A stretch of DNA of 38,616 nt from Candidatus Parendomicrobium reticulitermitis (lineage in GTDB: Bacteria; Elusimicrobiota; Endomicrobiia; Endomicrobiales; Endomicrobiaceae), in NCBI GenBank assembly GCA_031287095.1, contig JAITTG010000027.1:1-38616 (forward strand). The letters are read 5' to 3'. Shown here piece by piece: positions 25,656 through 32,696 of the stretch (the first letter of the stretch is position 1; each line of letters opens with the position of its first letter). Under the pieces are notes generated by a model, which saw only the letters and a program-made list of their open reading frames with translations, was not told the DNA's origin and did not search any database. The position numbers and the translations under genes are program-made.

Positions 25656-25687
25656 TAGAGATGCGCTACGCGCGCGCAGACAAAAAT

Positions 25688-25813
25688 GTGCGGCGAAGCC
25701 GCGATACACACGACTGTCTCTAAGTTAAGCGCGATTGGAAAGTCGCATTGCCTTTTGGCGTCTTTTGACAAGTTTGTCCGTTTGGATAGCGCTGCTATAC
25801 GCACACAGACGAT
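25688..25813 (+). repeat. large intergenic repeat, copy B (truncated)
   Basis: It starts GTGCGGCGAAGCCGCGAT and runs through the GGAAAGTCGCATTGCCTTTTGG and GCTATACGC segments; the 3' part present in copies A and C is missing. It is in direct tandem with copy C. Confidence 0.88.
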
Positions 25814-26030
25814 AAGGTGCGGCGAAGCCGCGATACACACGGCTGTCTCTAAGTTTGGCGCAGGGCTGAATGGTCGCATTGCCTTTTGGCGTCTTTTGAC
25901 ACAATTTGTCTGTTTGGATAGCGCTGCTATACGCGCGCAGACAAATTCTGCCAAAATACGCTCAAAATGCTTTGCGGGGCGCGTCTCATAATAAAGAAAA
26001 AACCCCAAAACCTCGTATGGGCGGGTTTCA
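25814..26030 (+). repeat. large intergenic repeat, copy C
   Basis: The near full-length match to 22427-22655 includes CAGACAAATTCTGCC, AAAATACGCTCAAAATGCTT and the AAAACCTCGT...GCGGGTTTCAA end. Overlapping frames on both strands are artefacts. Copies B and C lie between thiH and thiE. Confidence 0.88.
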
Positions 26031-26040
26031 AAAGCACCAT

Positions 26041-26108
26041 CCCCGGACGCTAATGTCAATCGCTGTATCTAAACTCTGGAAAGATTTAATGCTGTTAAAA
26101 TCCCATAT
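26041..26108 (+). repeat. short repeat TCAATCGCT..GAAAGATTTAATG..GTTAA
   Basis: It resembles 26971-27037 (GATGCTAAAATCAATCGCT...GAAAGAATTTAATGTCGTTAA) and partly 26922-26945 (GTGATTTAATGTAGTTAAC). Each copy sits shortly upstream of a gene start (thiE, CsgG-like). Confidence 0.6.
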
Positions 26109-26142
26109 TGCCCGCAAATCTATGCGGGTAACAAGAGCAATT

Positions 26143-26778
26143 ATGAAAAAACAATTACCAAAAGGCTTATACGCAATTACGGCTCAAAATTTGTCAAACG
26201 GGCGTGACAATATAACTGTTGTCAAGGAAATGTTTGACAGCGGAATAAAAATCTTGCAATACCGCGAAAAGCAAAAAAGCAAATTAGAAAAATTCAAAGA
26301 ATGCGAGATCATAAAAAAATTATCGGATGAATACGGCGTTTTTTTCATAGTAAATGACGATATAGACATAGCCCTTGCCGTCAAAAGCGGCGGAGTCCAC
26401 ATAGGACAAGACGATTTACCAATAGAAAAAGCAAGAGAAATAGTAGGCGGCGATATGACGATAGGCTTATCAACGCACAATCCCGCTCAAGCCCAAGCGG
26501 CAGTCTCCAAAGGCGCGGACTATATAGGCGTAGGACCAATTTTTAAAACTTTTACTAAATCATCTGTAGAGCCGGTAGGTTTTCAATATTTAGACTATTG
26601 CGTTAAAAACATAAAAATCCCAAAAGTAGCAATAGGCGGCATAAAAATAAGCAATATAAAATCTATATCCAAATACAATCCAGAAAATATATGTATGGTA
26701 AGCGAAATCACATCTTCAAACAATATAAAAGAAACAATAAGCCAAGCGCAAGAACAAATGAATACGCAGAAAGAATAA
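26143..26778 (+). CDS. thiE: thiamine-phosphate synthase ThiE
   Basis: ThiE joins HMP-pyrophosphate and thiazole phosphate to thiamine phosphate. The 211-residue TIM barrel shows ILQYREKQKS (diphosphate contact), FIVNDDIDIALAVKSGGVHIGQDDLP, IGLSTHN, ADYIGVGPIFKTFTK and AIGGI. The open frame reaches 25906, but that extension is repeat DNA. ATG 26143, preceded by AAGAG, gives the normal length and the standard start KKQLPKGLYAIT. It shares the thiGH neighbourhood despite the inserted repeats. Confidence 0.95.
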   Translation: MKKQLPKGLYAITAQNLSNGRDNITVVKEMFDSGIKILQYREKQKSKLEKFKECEIIKKLSDEYGVFFIVNDDIDIALAVKSGGVHIGQDDLPIEKAREIVGGDMTIGLSTHNPAQAQAAVSKGADYIGVGPIFKTFTKSSVEPVGFQYLDYCVKNIKIPKVAIGGIKISNIKSISKYNPENICMVSEITSSNNIKETISQAQEQMNTQKE

Positions 26779-27091
26779 ATAATCAATACAATTTTTCAAT
26801 TTGTTTTTTGCGGCGCTTTTTTGCTATTATCCCGAACAGTTTAACCCAAGATATTGACTGTATGATAGTTAATTTTAAAAGCTCATATACAAAAGGTTGG
26901 CAGGATGTTATATAAAATCCCGAAGTGATTTAATGTAGTTAACAATCTTCCGTATCGCCGCAGGCTATGCGGGATGCTAAAATCAATCGCTAACCAAATC
27001 CTGAAAGAATTTAATGTCGTTAATAACTCCGCATTGCCTTGAAAAGAGGGCGAGAGGCGCAAAAGCGCGCGGGGGACAAATGGGGGATATT
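26779..27091. other. intergenic region before the CsgG/FlgO-like genes
   Basis: No gene is seen. The region contains the GATTTAATG/GTTAA repeats (26922-26945 and 26971-27037) and a CGCCGCAGGCTATGCGGG segment. The reading frame of the next gene runs into this region, but its start is downstream. Confidence 0.55.
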
Positions 27092-28129
27092 ATGAAAAAA
27101 GCGGTATTTATAATGTCATTTTTATTTTTGTTTGCCGTCATAGGCTACGGCGAACTTGTGATTAGAGGAAGTCTCGCTAACAAAGCCCATAAACAAATCA
27201 ATGTTTCTTACGGCAGTCAATCAAAAATTATCAATGTCAATTCCGACGGCTCTTTTGAAGTTAAACCAAGTTCTGCTTTTGAAGATTTTCAAGAAAATGG
27301 AACAATCATTTTAGAATTTGACGATATCAATCTTGCAAAAAAGAGATTTAATAGAGGCGAAAAAGTCAGTGTAAATAATCCTATAAAAGCCGCTTTACAA
27401 ATAGACAATGGCAGAATAATAGACAAAATGGACGAATATGCGGCAATAGACGCCTCTACAAACACCCTTGGTCTTTACAATGCGAAAGGAACTGATTTTT
27501 ATAATATCATTATTGGAATTTCATCATTTTATAAGCAAGATGATAAAGAAAAACGCAAGGCGGCAGAAATAAACAGAGTTCCTAAATCGGCGGGCAAACA
27601 AAAGAAACTTCCTGCCGTTGAATCTTCTCAAAGCGCCTCTAAAAAAATATCAAAAGCGTCGTCTCTTGATTTGAAATACTATTCTTTTCAGGCGGCTATG
27701 CTTGCAATTGCAAAATCCATTGCGCAAGACCCCAATATCCCCAAAAATGAGAATATTGCAGTTGTGGGTTTTCAAGAGACTATGACGAAAAAAAGATGGT
27801 TTATAAGTTCGGCTATAGAAAATGATTTAACCAATTTTTTAATAAATCAGATACCGCAAAAAGTTATAGTTAAAAACAGCATAGATATGGTTCTTAATGA
27901 ATTGCAAATATCGCGCGGAGAACTTTTTGATACTAAAAACAGAAAAGACTTCGGAAAACTTGCCGCGGCGGGTCTAATTGTCAGCGGGACATATTGGCTT
28001 GACGATAATGATTTGGCTATAAATATCATAGTTGTAGATATACAAAGCGGCATCGCTTACGCTTCATATAGGACGCGCATAGAAAAAATCATAATTGACA
28101 AAAAATATTTTGAAAATGAGGATATATAA
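27092..28129 (+). CDS. exported CsgG/FlgO-like protein 1
   Basis: The 345-residue protein has a cleavable signal (KKAVFIMSFLFLFAVIGYG), a beta-rich N-terminal region (about 20-110, LVIRGSLANKAHKQINVSYG), a linker and a C-terminal CsgG/FlgO-type domain from about residue 205. That domain has ENIAVVGFQETMTKK, ENDLTNFLINQIPQKVIVKNSIDMVL, GKLAAAGLIVSGTYWL and INIIVVDIQSG. These domains occur in curli secretion channels, LpoB-like activators and FlgO outer-membrane proteins, all in the periplasm or outer membrane. No lipobox Cys is seen. ATG 27092 is preceded by GGGGGAT. It is followed without a gap by a paralogue. Confidence 0.72.
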   Translation: MKKAVFIMSFLFLFAVIGYGELVIRGSLANKAHKQINVSYGSQSKIINVNSDGSFEVKPSSAFEDFQENGTIILEFDDINLAKKRFNRGEKVSVNNPIKAALQIDNGRIIDKMDEYAAIDASTNTLGLYNAKGTDFYNIIIGISSFYKQDDKEKRKAAEINRVPKSAGKQKKLPAVESSQSASKKISKASSLDLKYYSFQAAMLAIAKSIAQDPNIPKNENIAVVGFQETMTKKRWFISSAIENDLTNFLINQIPQKVIVKNSIDMVLNELQISRGELFDTKNRKDFGKLAAAGLIVSGTYWLDDNDLAINIIVVDIQSGIAYASYRTRIEKIIIDKKYFENEDI

Positions 28130-28849
28130 ATGAAATCATATAATAAAATTTTTGCGGCGGCGGTTTTTCTTTTTTTATCAAGTTTTCTTTTTGCAGATAT
28201 AGGTTTTGACAGCGCGTTTGATAGTCTTATACCGTATGTAAAAAACAGCGTCAAAGATAAGAAAATAGTTGTAGCAGGCTTTAAAAATTCTGACAACGGC
28301 GCTCATGATTCTTTTTCTGTTTTGTTAGAAGATGAGATAAGCAATGTTTTAATTAAATCTATGCCGTCCCAAGTGATAGTTAAAAGCCGGTTGGATATTA
28401 TATTGGGTGAAATTTCTTTAAGCGCGGACAATGTTTTTGACAATGCTTCCCGCAAACAAATAGGCAAATTATCTTCTGCGGATTTTATTCTCTCGGGAAA
28501 TTATCGTATAAATAACGGCGATATTATTGTCAATATACAAGCGGTTGATATAGAAAGCGGGACTGGTCTTATGTCAAAACAAATCATTATAAATAGAGAA
28601 TATGTCCCTCAATACATTTTGCAAAGCGAGCCGGTCAAAACTGAAGTCAAAAAAGAAGTCAAAGAGCCGATAAAAGAGCGGCAGCCGTTGATTGAAATTA
28701 CAGCGGAGGCTGTCAAATCGCCGGATTCCGCATCTAAAATCAGTTTTATAGACGGTTTTGTCAAAGGTTTTTCGGGGATTTCAAAATCTGTAATAGGAGT
28801 TTTAGATTCAATAGCGTCTGCTGTTTTCAAAGCGTTTTTAGACAGATAA
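28130..28849 (+). CDS. exported CsgG/FlgO-like protein 2
   Basis: The 239-residue paralogue of the preceding gene begins at the base after its stop. A signal peptide (NKIFAAAVFLFLSSFLFA) is followed by the same domain: KKIVVAGFKNSDNG, DEISNVLIKSMPSQVIVKSRLDIIL, GKLSSADFILSGNYRI and VNIQAVDIESG. Conserved blocks are alignable residue by residue with protein 1 (for example QKVIVKNSIDMVL versus SQVIVKSRLDIIL). The tail is Lys/Glu-rich with a terminal hydrophobic stretch. It probably forms a complex with protein 1 in the cell envelope; the function is not known. Confidence 0.72.
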   Translation: MKSYNKIFAAAVFLFLSSFLFADIGFDSAFDSLIPYVKNSVKDKKIVVAGFKNSDNGAHDSFSVLLEDEISNVLIKSMPSQVIVKSRLDIILGEISLSADNVFDNASRKQIGKLSSADFILSGNYRINNGDIIVNIQAVDIESGTGLMSKQIIINREYVPQYILQSEPVKTEVKKEVKEPIKERQPLIEITAEAVKSPDSASKISFIDGFVKGFSGISKSVIGVLDSIASAVFKAFLDR

Positions 28850-28871
28850 TAGTTTAATTAAGGAGGGCAAA

Positions 28872-29087
28872 ATGGATTTATTCGGAGTTTGTATCGGGGT
28901 TTTTTCATGGATTGTTTGGACGGTAATAGACGCGATGATAGCCCGTCAAAAAGGACGGAGCGTTTTCTTGACGCTTCTTGCCGCCCTATTTTTCACGCCT
29001 ATAGCTCCATATATATACCTAATAGCCGTTCCGTCCAAAATAAGATTTAGAAAATACAGCGGCGAATATTATTCCAATGAAGATTAA
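28872..29087 (+). CDS. small membrane protein with two TM helices
   Basis: The 71-residue product has hydrophobic helices at about 4-22 (FGVCIGVFSWIVWTVIDAM) and 32-52 (FLTLLAALFFTPIAPYIYLIAV), separated by the basic loop ARQKGRS. A strong AAGGAGG ribosome site is present. It follows the CsgG/FlgO-like pair by 22 bp and probably shares their transcript. The family is not recognised. Confidence 0.7.
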   Translation: MDLFGVCIGVFSWIVWTVIDAMIARQKGRSVFLTLLAALFFTPIAPYIYLIAVPSKIRFRKYSGEYYSNED

Positions 29088-29320
29088 GAATATGCGTCGG
29101 CGCGCAGGCTCAATTGCGCCGCAGAAATCTATAGAGACATATAAAAAACGAAAAATTGTTAAAATCAAAAACACATTGAAAAATCAATATGAAAAATAAA
29201 ATGAAATCAAAAACATAAAAATCCCCGAACCTTGTATAGGCGGGTTTCAACATCGCTTGCTTGCCTGAAATGAAATTAAAAAGACGCTTAAAGCCTTCCA
29301 CAAATAAGAGAGCATATAAA
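29088..29320. other. repeat-containing spacer before lplA
   Basis: No gene is seen. The region contains AT-rich sequence AACACATTGAAAAATCAATATGAAA, resembling the 3' end of the DUF4143 ATPase gene (33921-33961), and CTTGTATAGGCGGGTTTCAA, related to the 55-bp repeat core. Confidence 0.5.
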
Positions 29321-30310
29321 ATGATTTATTTAGAATCGCCGCAGACAGACCCGTATTTTAATTTATCTTTGGAACAATTTGTTTTTGACAATTTGGACAG
29401 GAAAGAAAATTATTTTATGCTTTGGCAAAATGATAATGCCGTAATTATAGGGAAAAATCAGAATACTATTGAGGAAATAAACGCCGCTTTTGTCAAAGAA
29501 AAAAATATCAAAGTCGTCCGCAGGTTGTCGGGCGGAGGGGCGGTCTATCACGATATGGGCAATCTCAATTTCACTTTCGTTATGGACGCTGTTGAATCGA
29601 ATAAATTGGATTTAAGTTTTTTCTGCCGTCCAATAGCAAAAGCGTTAAAAGATTTCGGTATTGACGCCCAAATAAGCGGACGCAACGATATTACTATTGA
29701 TGGCAAAAAGTTTTCTGGAAACGCCCAATATCTAAAAGAAGGGCGGGTTATGCATCACGGAACTATAATGTTTAACTCAAATCTTGAAAATGTCGAACAA
29801 TCTTTAAATGTTTCCAAAGATAAAATCGCGTCAAAAGGCGTCCGATCTATAAGAAGCGCAGTGACAAATGTCGGCTATTATTTAAAATCTCCTATCTCGC
29901 TCAAAGAGTTTAAAGACAAATTAGTTCAATCTGTGTTTGAGGGGCAAAATTTTACTCGATATCATTTTACTCAAAAAGATATAGACGCAGTCAATAAATT
30001 GAGAGATGAAAGATATGGGCAATGGGACTGGAATTACGGAAAATCGCCCGCCTATTCCATAGTAAAAAAGCGCAGGGTGGAAGGTTGCGGCTCTGTGGAA
30101 ATTTGTATGCAGGTTGACGAAGGCATAATTTCTTATATGAAATTTTACGGCGACTTTTTCGGCTTAAAAGATGCGGATGATTTGTCAAAACTTTTTGTTG
30201 GACGCAAGAACAATGCCGAAAGTTACGAAAAAATTCTTTCAAGTATCAATGTGGGCGATTATTTCAATAATCTAACAAAATCCGCATTGATGGACATTTT
30301 GGCGCAATAA
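29321..30310 (+). CDS. lplA: lipoate-protein ligase A
   Basis: This enzyme activates lipoate with ATP and attaches it to lysines of 2-oxoacid dehydrogenase or glycine-cleavage proteins, as expected for scavenging organisms. The 329-residue product has the usual LplA length. RRLSGGGAVYHDMGNLNFTF (67-86) forms the lipoate-binding loop, DGKKFSGNAQY contains the catalytic Lys near 130, and HHGTIMFNSNLENV follows. The C-terminal accessory domain starts near residue 250. ATG 29321 with AGAGAG eight bases upstream is favoured over the 5' extension. Confidence 0.95.
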   Translation: MIYLESPQTDPYFNLSLEQFVFDNLDRKENYFMLWQNDNAVIIGKNQNTIEEINAAFVKEKNIKVVRRLSGGGAVYHDMGNLNFTFVMDAVESNKLDLSFFCRPIAKALKDFGIDAQISGRNDITIDGKKFSGNAQYLKEGRVMHHGTIMFNSNLENVEQSLNVSKDKIASKGVRSIRSAVTNVGYYLKSPISLKEFKDKLVQSVFEGQNFTRYHFTQKDIDAVNKLRDERYGQWDWNYGKSPAYSIVKKRRVEGCGSVEICMQVDEGIISYMKFYGDFFGLKDADDLSKLFVGRKNNAESYEKILSSINVGDYFNNLTKSALMDILAQ

Positions 30311-30400
30311 GCGCTATATTGTCGCTATCGTAAGAGCGGGATTGAAACCCGCCAAAAAAGGTTGTCATGATGCAGTTTAATCAATTAAGGAGGTTTCAAA

Positions 30401-30868
30401 ATGCAAATTGCGCAAGGTAAAATGGGAAGAGTAGCGGCTTTTAGGTTGGCTCCAGGGGAAGACATTCTTGAAGGGATGGAAAAGGCTTGCGGCGAATTAA
30501 AAATCAACAATGGTTTAATTCTAAGCGGTATAGGCAGCCTTGACGGGGCGACATTTTTTGATCCCGTAATTCTCCCGGAAAAAAAGAGCAAATACGGATA
30601 CGGCAATCCTTTGGTTTTATATGGACCAATAGAGCTCGTTTCTATGAGCGGAATGATTTGCCAAAACGATGCGGACGGCAAAACTTTATTTCATATACAT
30701 TTTGCTTTGACAGACCAATACGGCAACGCTCACGGCGGACATTTGATGGAAGGCAATAAAGTTCTTCTCACTGTGGATTTAATGATAGCGGAAGTTGAGG
30801 GTATAAAGATGGGCAGAAGATTTGATAATGATTTGGGCGTCTTTCTGTTTAATCCATCTCAAAAATAA
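30401..30868 (+). CDS. PPC-domain (DUF296) protein
   Basis: The 155-residue product is nearly entirely a PPC/DUF296 domain. It has FRLAPGEDILEGMEKACGELKINNGLILSGIGSLDGA, the metal-binding histidines in LFHIHFALTDQYGNAHGGHL, and VDLMIAEV. In bacteria these are small trimeric proteins of uncertain function. AAGGAGG precedes ATG. Its stop is immediately followed by the ATG of an SGNH esterase gene, so they are expressed together. Confidence 0.87.
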   Translation: MQIAQGKMGRVAAFRLAPGEDILEGMEKACGELKINNGLILSGIGSLDGATFFDPVILPEKKSKYGYGNPLVLYGPIELVSMSGMICQNDADGKTLFHIHFALTDQYGNAHGGHLMEGNKVLLTVDLMIAEVEGIKMGRRFDNDLGVFLFNPSQK

Positions 30869-31450
30869 ATGAAAATAATTTGTCTCGGCGACAGTTTAAC
30901 TTATGGTTTCGGCATTTCAAGAAGCGGTATTTGGACGAATATCGCCTCTATTGCGTCGGGATTTGAACTCGTCAACAAAGGCATAAACGGCGACACCACA
31001 GGCGGAATGCTCGCCCGTTTTGACAGAGATGTTTTAAGAGAAAATCCGTCGGTTGTTCTTGCGATAGGCGGAGCAAATGATATTTTTACGGCGCAAAGCG
31101 ATGCTAATGCCCGCTCAAATATGTTTGCGATGTTCAATTTAGCGGCAAGCAAAGGGCTATTATTTATCACAGCCTCTCTTATCCCGCTCAACTTAAAAAA
31201 CATTCGTCCCGATTGGGCGGCTTTTACAGATATGCCCAAAGTTCAAGACCTATGCGAAAAATATAATGCTTGGCTAAAACTTTTTGCCAAAACTTTCGGC
31301 GCAGGCTTTATTGATTTAGAAAGCGCGTTTAAAAATGCCCTGCAATCCCAAAACTTATATTTAGAAGACGGCTTACATCCCAACAAAGAAGGACACAAAG
31401 CATTAGGCGCTTATATAAGCGAAAAACTTTCAATGATGTTAAAAAAATAA
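30869..31450 (+). CDS. SGNH/GDSL-family esterase, TesA-like
   Basis: The 193-residue serine hydrolase has block I GDSLTYGFG (Ser9 nucleophile), block II glycine in KGINGDTTGG, block III GGANDIF (Asn70), and block V DGLHPNKEGH with the catalytic Asp167 and His170. It has no signal peptide. It resembles TesA-type arylesterase/lysophospholipase enzymes; the substrate is unknown. It starts on the base after the PPC-domain gene stop. An inverted repeat pair follows the gene. Confidence 0.9.
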   Translation: MKIICLGDSLTYGFGISRSGIWTNIASIASGFELVNKGINGDTTGGMLARFDRDVLRENPSVVLAIGGANDIFTAQSDANARSNMFAMFNLAASKGLLFITASLIPLNLKNIRPDWAAFTDMPKVQDLCEKYNAWLKLFAKTFGAGFIDLESAFKNALQSQNLYLEDGLHPNKEGHKALGAYISEKLSMMLKK

Positions 31451-31456
31451 CAACAG

Positions 31457-31528
31457 CGGCTTCTCGCAAGTTTCGCAAAAGGTTTAACGACAAAGACAAT
31501 GATCGCGCAAAGAGCGCAAAACGGCAAA
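31457..31528 (+). repeat. GCAAGTTTCGCAAA / ACGCAAAACGGCAAAG repeat
   Basis: Close to 303-371 in sequence. With 31562-31624 it forms an inverted pair. Confidence 0.7.
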
Positions 31529-31623
31529 GACTTTCATTAAAAACAATCATAGTAACAATCTGTTGTCGTTGCCGTTGTCTTTCTTGCGTTCCTTGCGCGG
31601 TCGCGGCAGTTGTCTTTGTTTAA

Positions 31624-31706
31624 AGAAAGGGCGCTCACATCTCGCGCCCGCCGCCAGACGCGCGCTCTTTATTCATTGCGCGGCGGCTGCAACTTGCAAG
31701 AATCCG
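31624..31706 (-). repeat. TGGCGGCGGGCGCGAGATG repeat, left of lysE
   Basis: Inverted copy of the family at 20343-20429. The other flanking copy is at 32372-32452 in the opposite orientation. Confidence 0.8.
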
Positions 31707-31766
31707 TTGCCGTTAATCCCATAGCGTTTTTTGCGGGAAATCTGTTGTTTTTTAAAGGAGTTTAAA

Positions 31767-32345
31767 ATGTTTTTATGGCTTCCGTTTTTATCTTATGCAG
31801 TAGTGGTAACTTATACGCCCGGTCCCAACAATATAATGTCAATGAATAATGCCGCCGCAGTAGGCTTAAAAAAATCCATTCCCTTTAATCTCGGAATTTT
31901 TGCCGGCTTTGCCATTGTGATGAATTTATGTATGTTTTTTTCAACCGTAATGTTTGCTCTAATTCCAAAAATAGAATTGCCGATGAAAATCTGCGGCGCG
32001 GCGTATATGCTCTATTTAGCATACAATAGCGTCAAAAGGGCGAATAAAAAAAACATAGAAGCAAAAGGCGGAACTTTTTTAGAAGGCTTATTTTTACAAT
32101 TCCTAAACCCCAAAATTTTCATCTACGGCATCACAGCGATGTCTGCATACATACTTCCAGTTTTCAATTCGCTGCCAATACTAATAGCATTTTCTTGTCT
32201 ATTAGCCTTTATAGGCTGCACAGGCAATGTTTGCTGGGCGCTTTTTGGCGCGACATTTAGCAAAATTTTTGCCAATCACTCCAAACTAATAGGCATAGTA
32301 ATGGCAATACTACTAATATACTGCGCAGTATCTCTATTCATATAA
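31767..32345 (+). CDS. LysE/RhtB-family amino-acid exporter
   Basis: The 192-residue inner-membrane protein has about six transmembrane segments and the LysE signature TPGPNNIMSMNNAAAVGLKKSIPF near the N-terminus. It includes GAAYMLYLAYNSVKR and FLQFLNPKIFIYGITAMSAYI, the conserved LNPK segment. The family exports amino acids or their derivatives, but the substrate is not predictable. AAAGGAG lies six bases before ATG 31767; the short extension upstream is not used. It is flanked on both sides by inverted copies of the same intergenic repeat. Confidence 0.9.
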   Translation: MFLWLPFLSYAVVVTYTPGPNNIMSMNNAAAVGLKKSIPFNLGIFAGFAIVMNLCMFFSTVMFALIPKIELPMKICGAAYMLYLAYNSVKRANKKNIEAKGGTFLEGLFLQFLNPKIFIYGITAMSAYILPVFNSLPILIAFSCLLAFIGCTGNVCWALFGATFSKIFANHSKLIGIVMAILLIYCAVSLFI

Positions 32346-32596
32346 ACAGCAAGGCAAAATAATCCACAGTCTTCTCGCAAGTTGCCGCTGCCGCTCAATA
32401 AATAAAGAGTGAGAGTCTGGCGGCGGGCGCGAGATGTGAGCGCCATTTTCTTGTCCGCTTCGTCTCCATCCCCTCACTCGTGAAGGGGAATTAACTGCCG
32501 CTTTGCATTATGGGCAAATAATCATTCGCCTGCGCAAACGAATGACAGAATATATCAGTTATGCAAAAGATTTAATATAGGCTTTAAAAAAACATA
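32346..32596. other. intergenic region right of lysE
   Basis: The region contains a TGGCGGCGGGCGCGAGATG repeat copy (32372-32452), a GGGCAAATAATCATTCGCC hairpin-like unit near 32512, and a segment ATATATCAGTTATGCAAAAGAT (about 32552-32573) resembling the right end of the MITE at 34446-34650. No gene is seen. Confidence 0.6.
32372..32452 (+). repeat. TGGCGGCGGGCGCGAGATG repeat, right of lysE
   Basis: The same family as 20343-20429. With 31624-31706 it brackets lysE in inverted orientation. Confidence 0.8.
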
Positions 32597-32642
32597 AAAA
32601 GTCAATACTTTTGAAAGCGCGCTTTAAAAAGTGTTGACTTTT
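32597..32642. promoter_or_regulatory. 46-bp near-perfect palindrome
   Basis: The arms AAAAGTCAATACTTTT and AAAAGTGTTGACTTTT surround AAAGCGCGCTTT, so 21 of 23 position pairs match. The right arm includes the -35 hexamer of the promoter for the DUF4143 ATPase gene. It may be an operator or a cruciform; no protein partner is known. Confidence 0.7.
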
Positions 32643-32662
32643 GTTTTATGATATTTTATAAC
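32634..32662 (+). promoter_or_regulatory. promoter of the DUF4143 ATPase gene
   Basis: TTGACT (32634-32639), 17-bp spacer, TATAAC (32657-32662), about 35 bp upstream of the ATG. The -35 element lies in the right arm of the palindrome. Confidence 0.6.
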
Positions 32663-32696
32663 TTATTTAATGAAACGCTGATTTTAGGAGAATACT

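Larger units (their letters stand above)
31451..31766. other. intergenic repeats between the esterase and exporter genes
   Basis: Made of three repeat copies: ACGCAAAACGGCAAAG family on the plus strand (31457-31528), its inverted partner (31562-31624), and an inverted copy of the TGGCGGCGGGCGCGAGATG family (31624-31706). No gene is seen. Confidence 0.75.

Noticed and set aside
25613-26059. Minus-strand ORF of 148 codons between thiH and thiE
   Set aside because: It reads through repeat copies B and C, and the peptide itself is repetitive, so it is not a gene.
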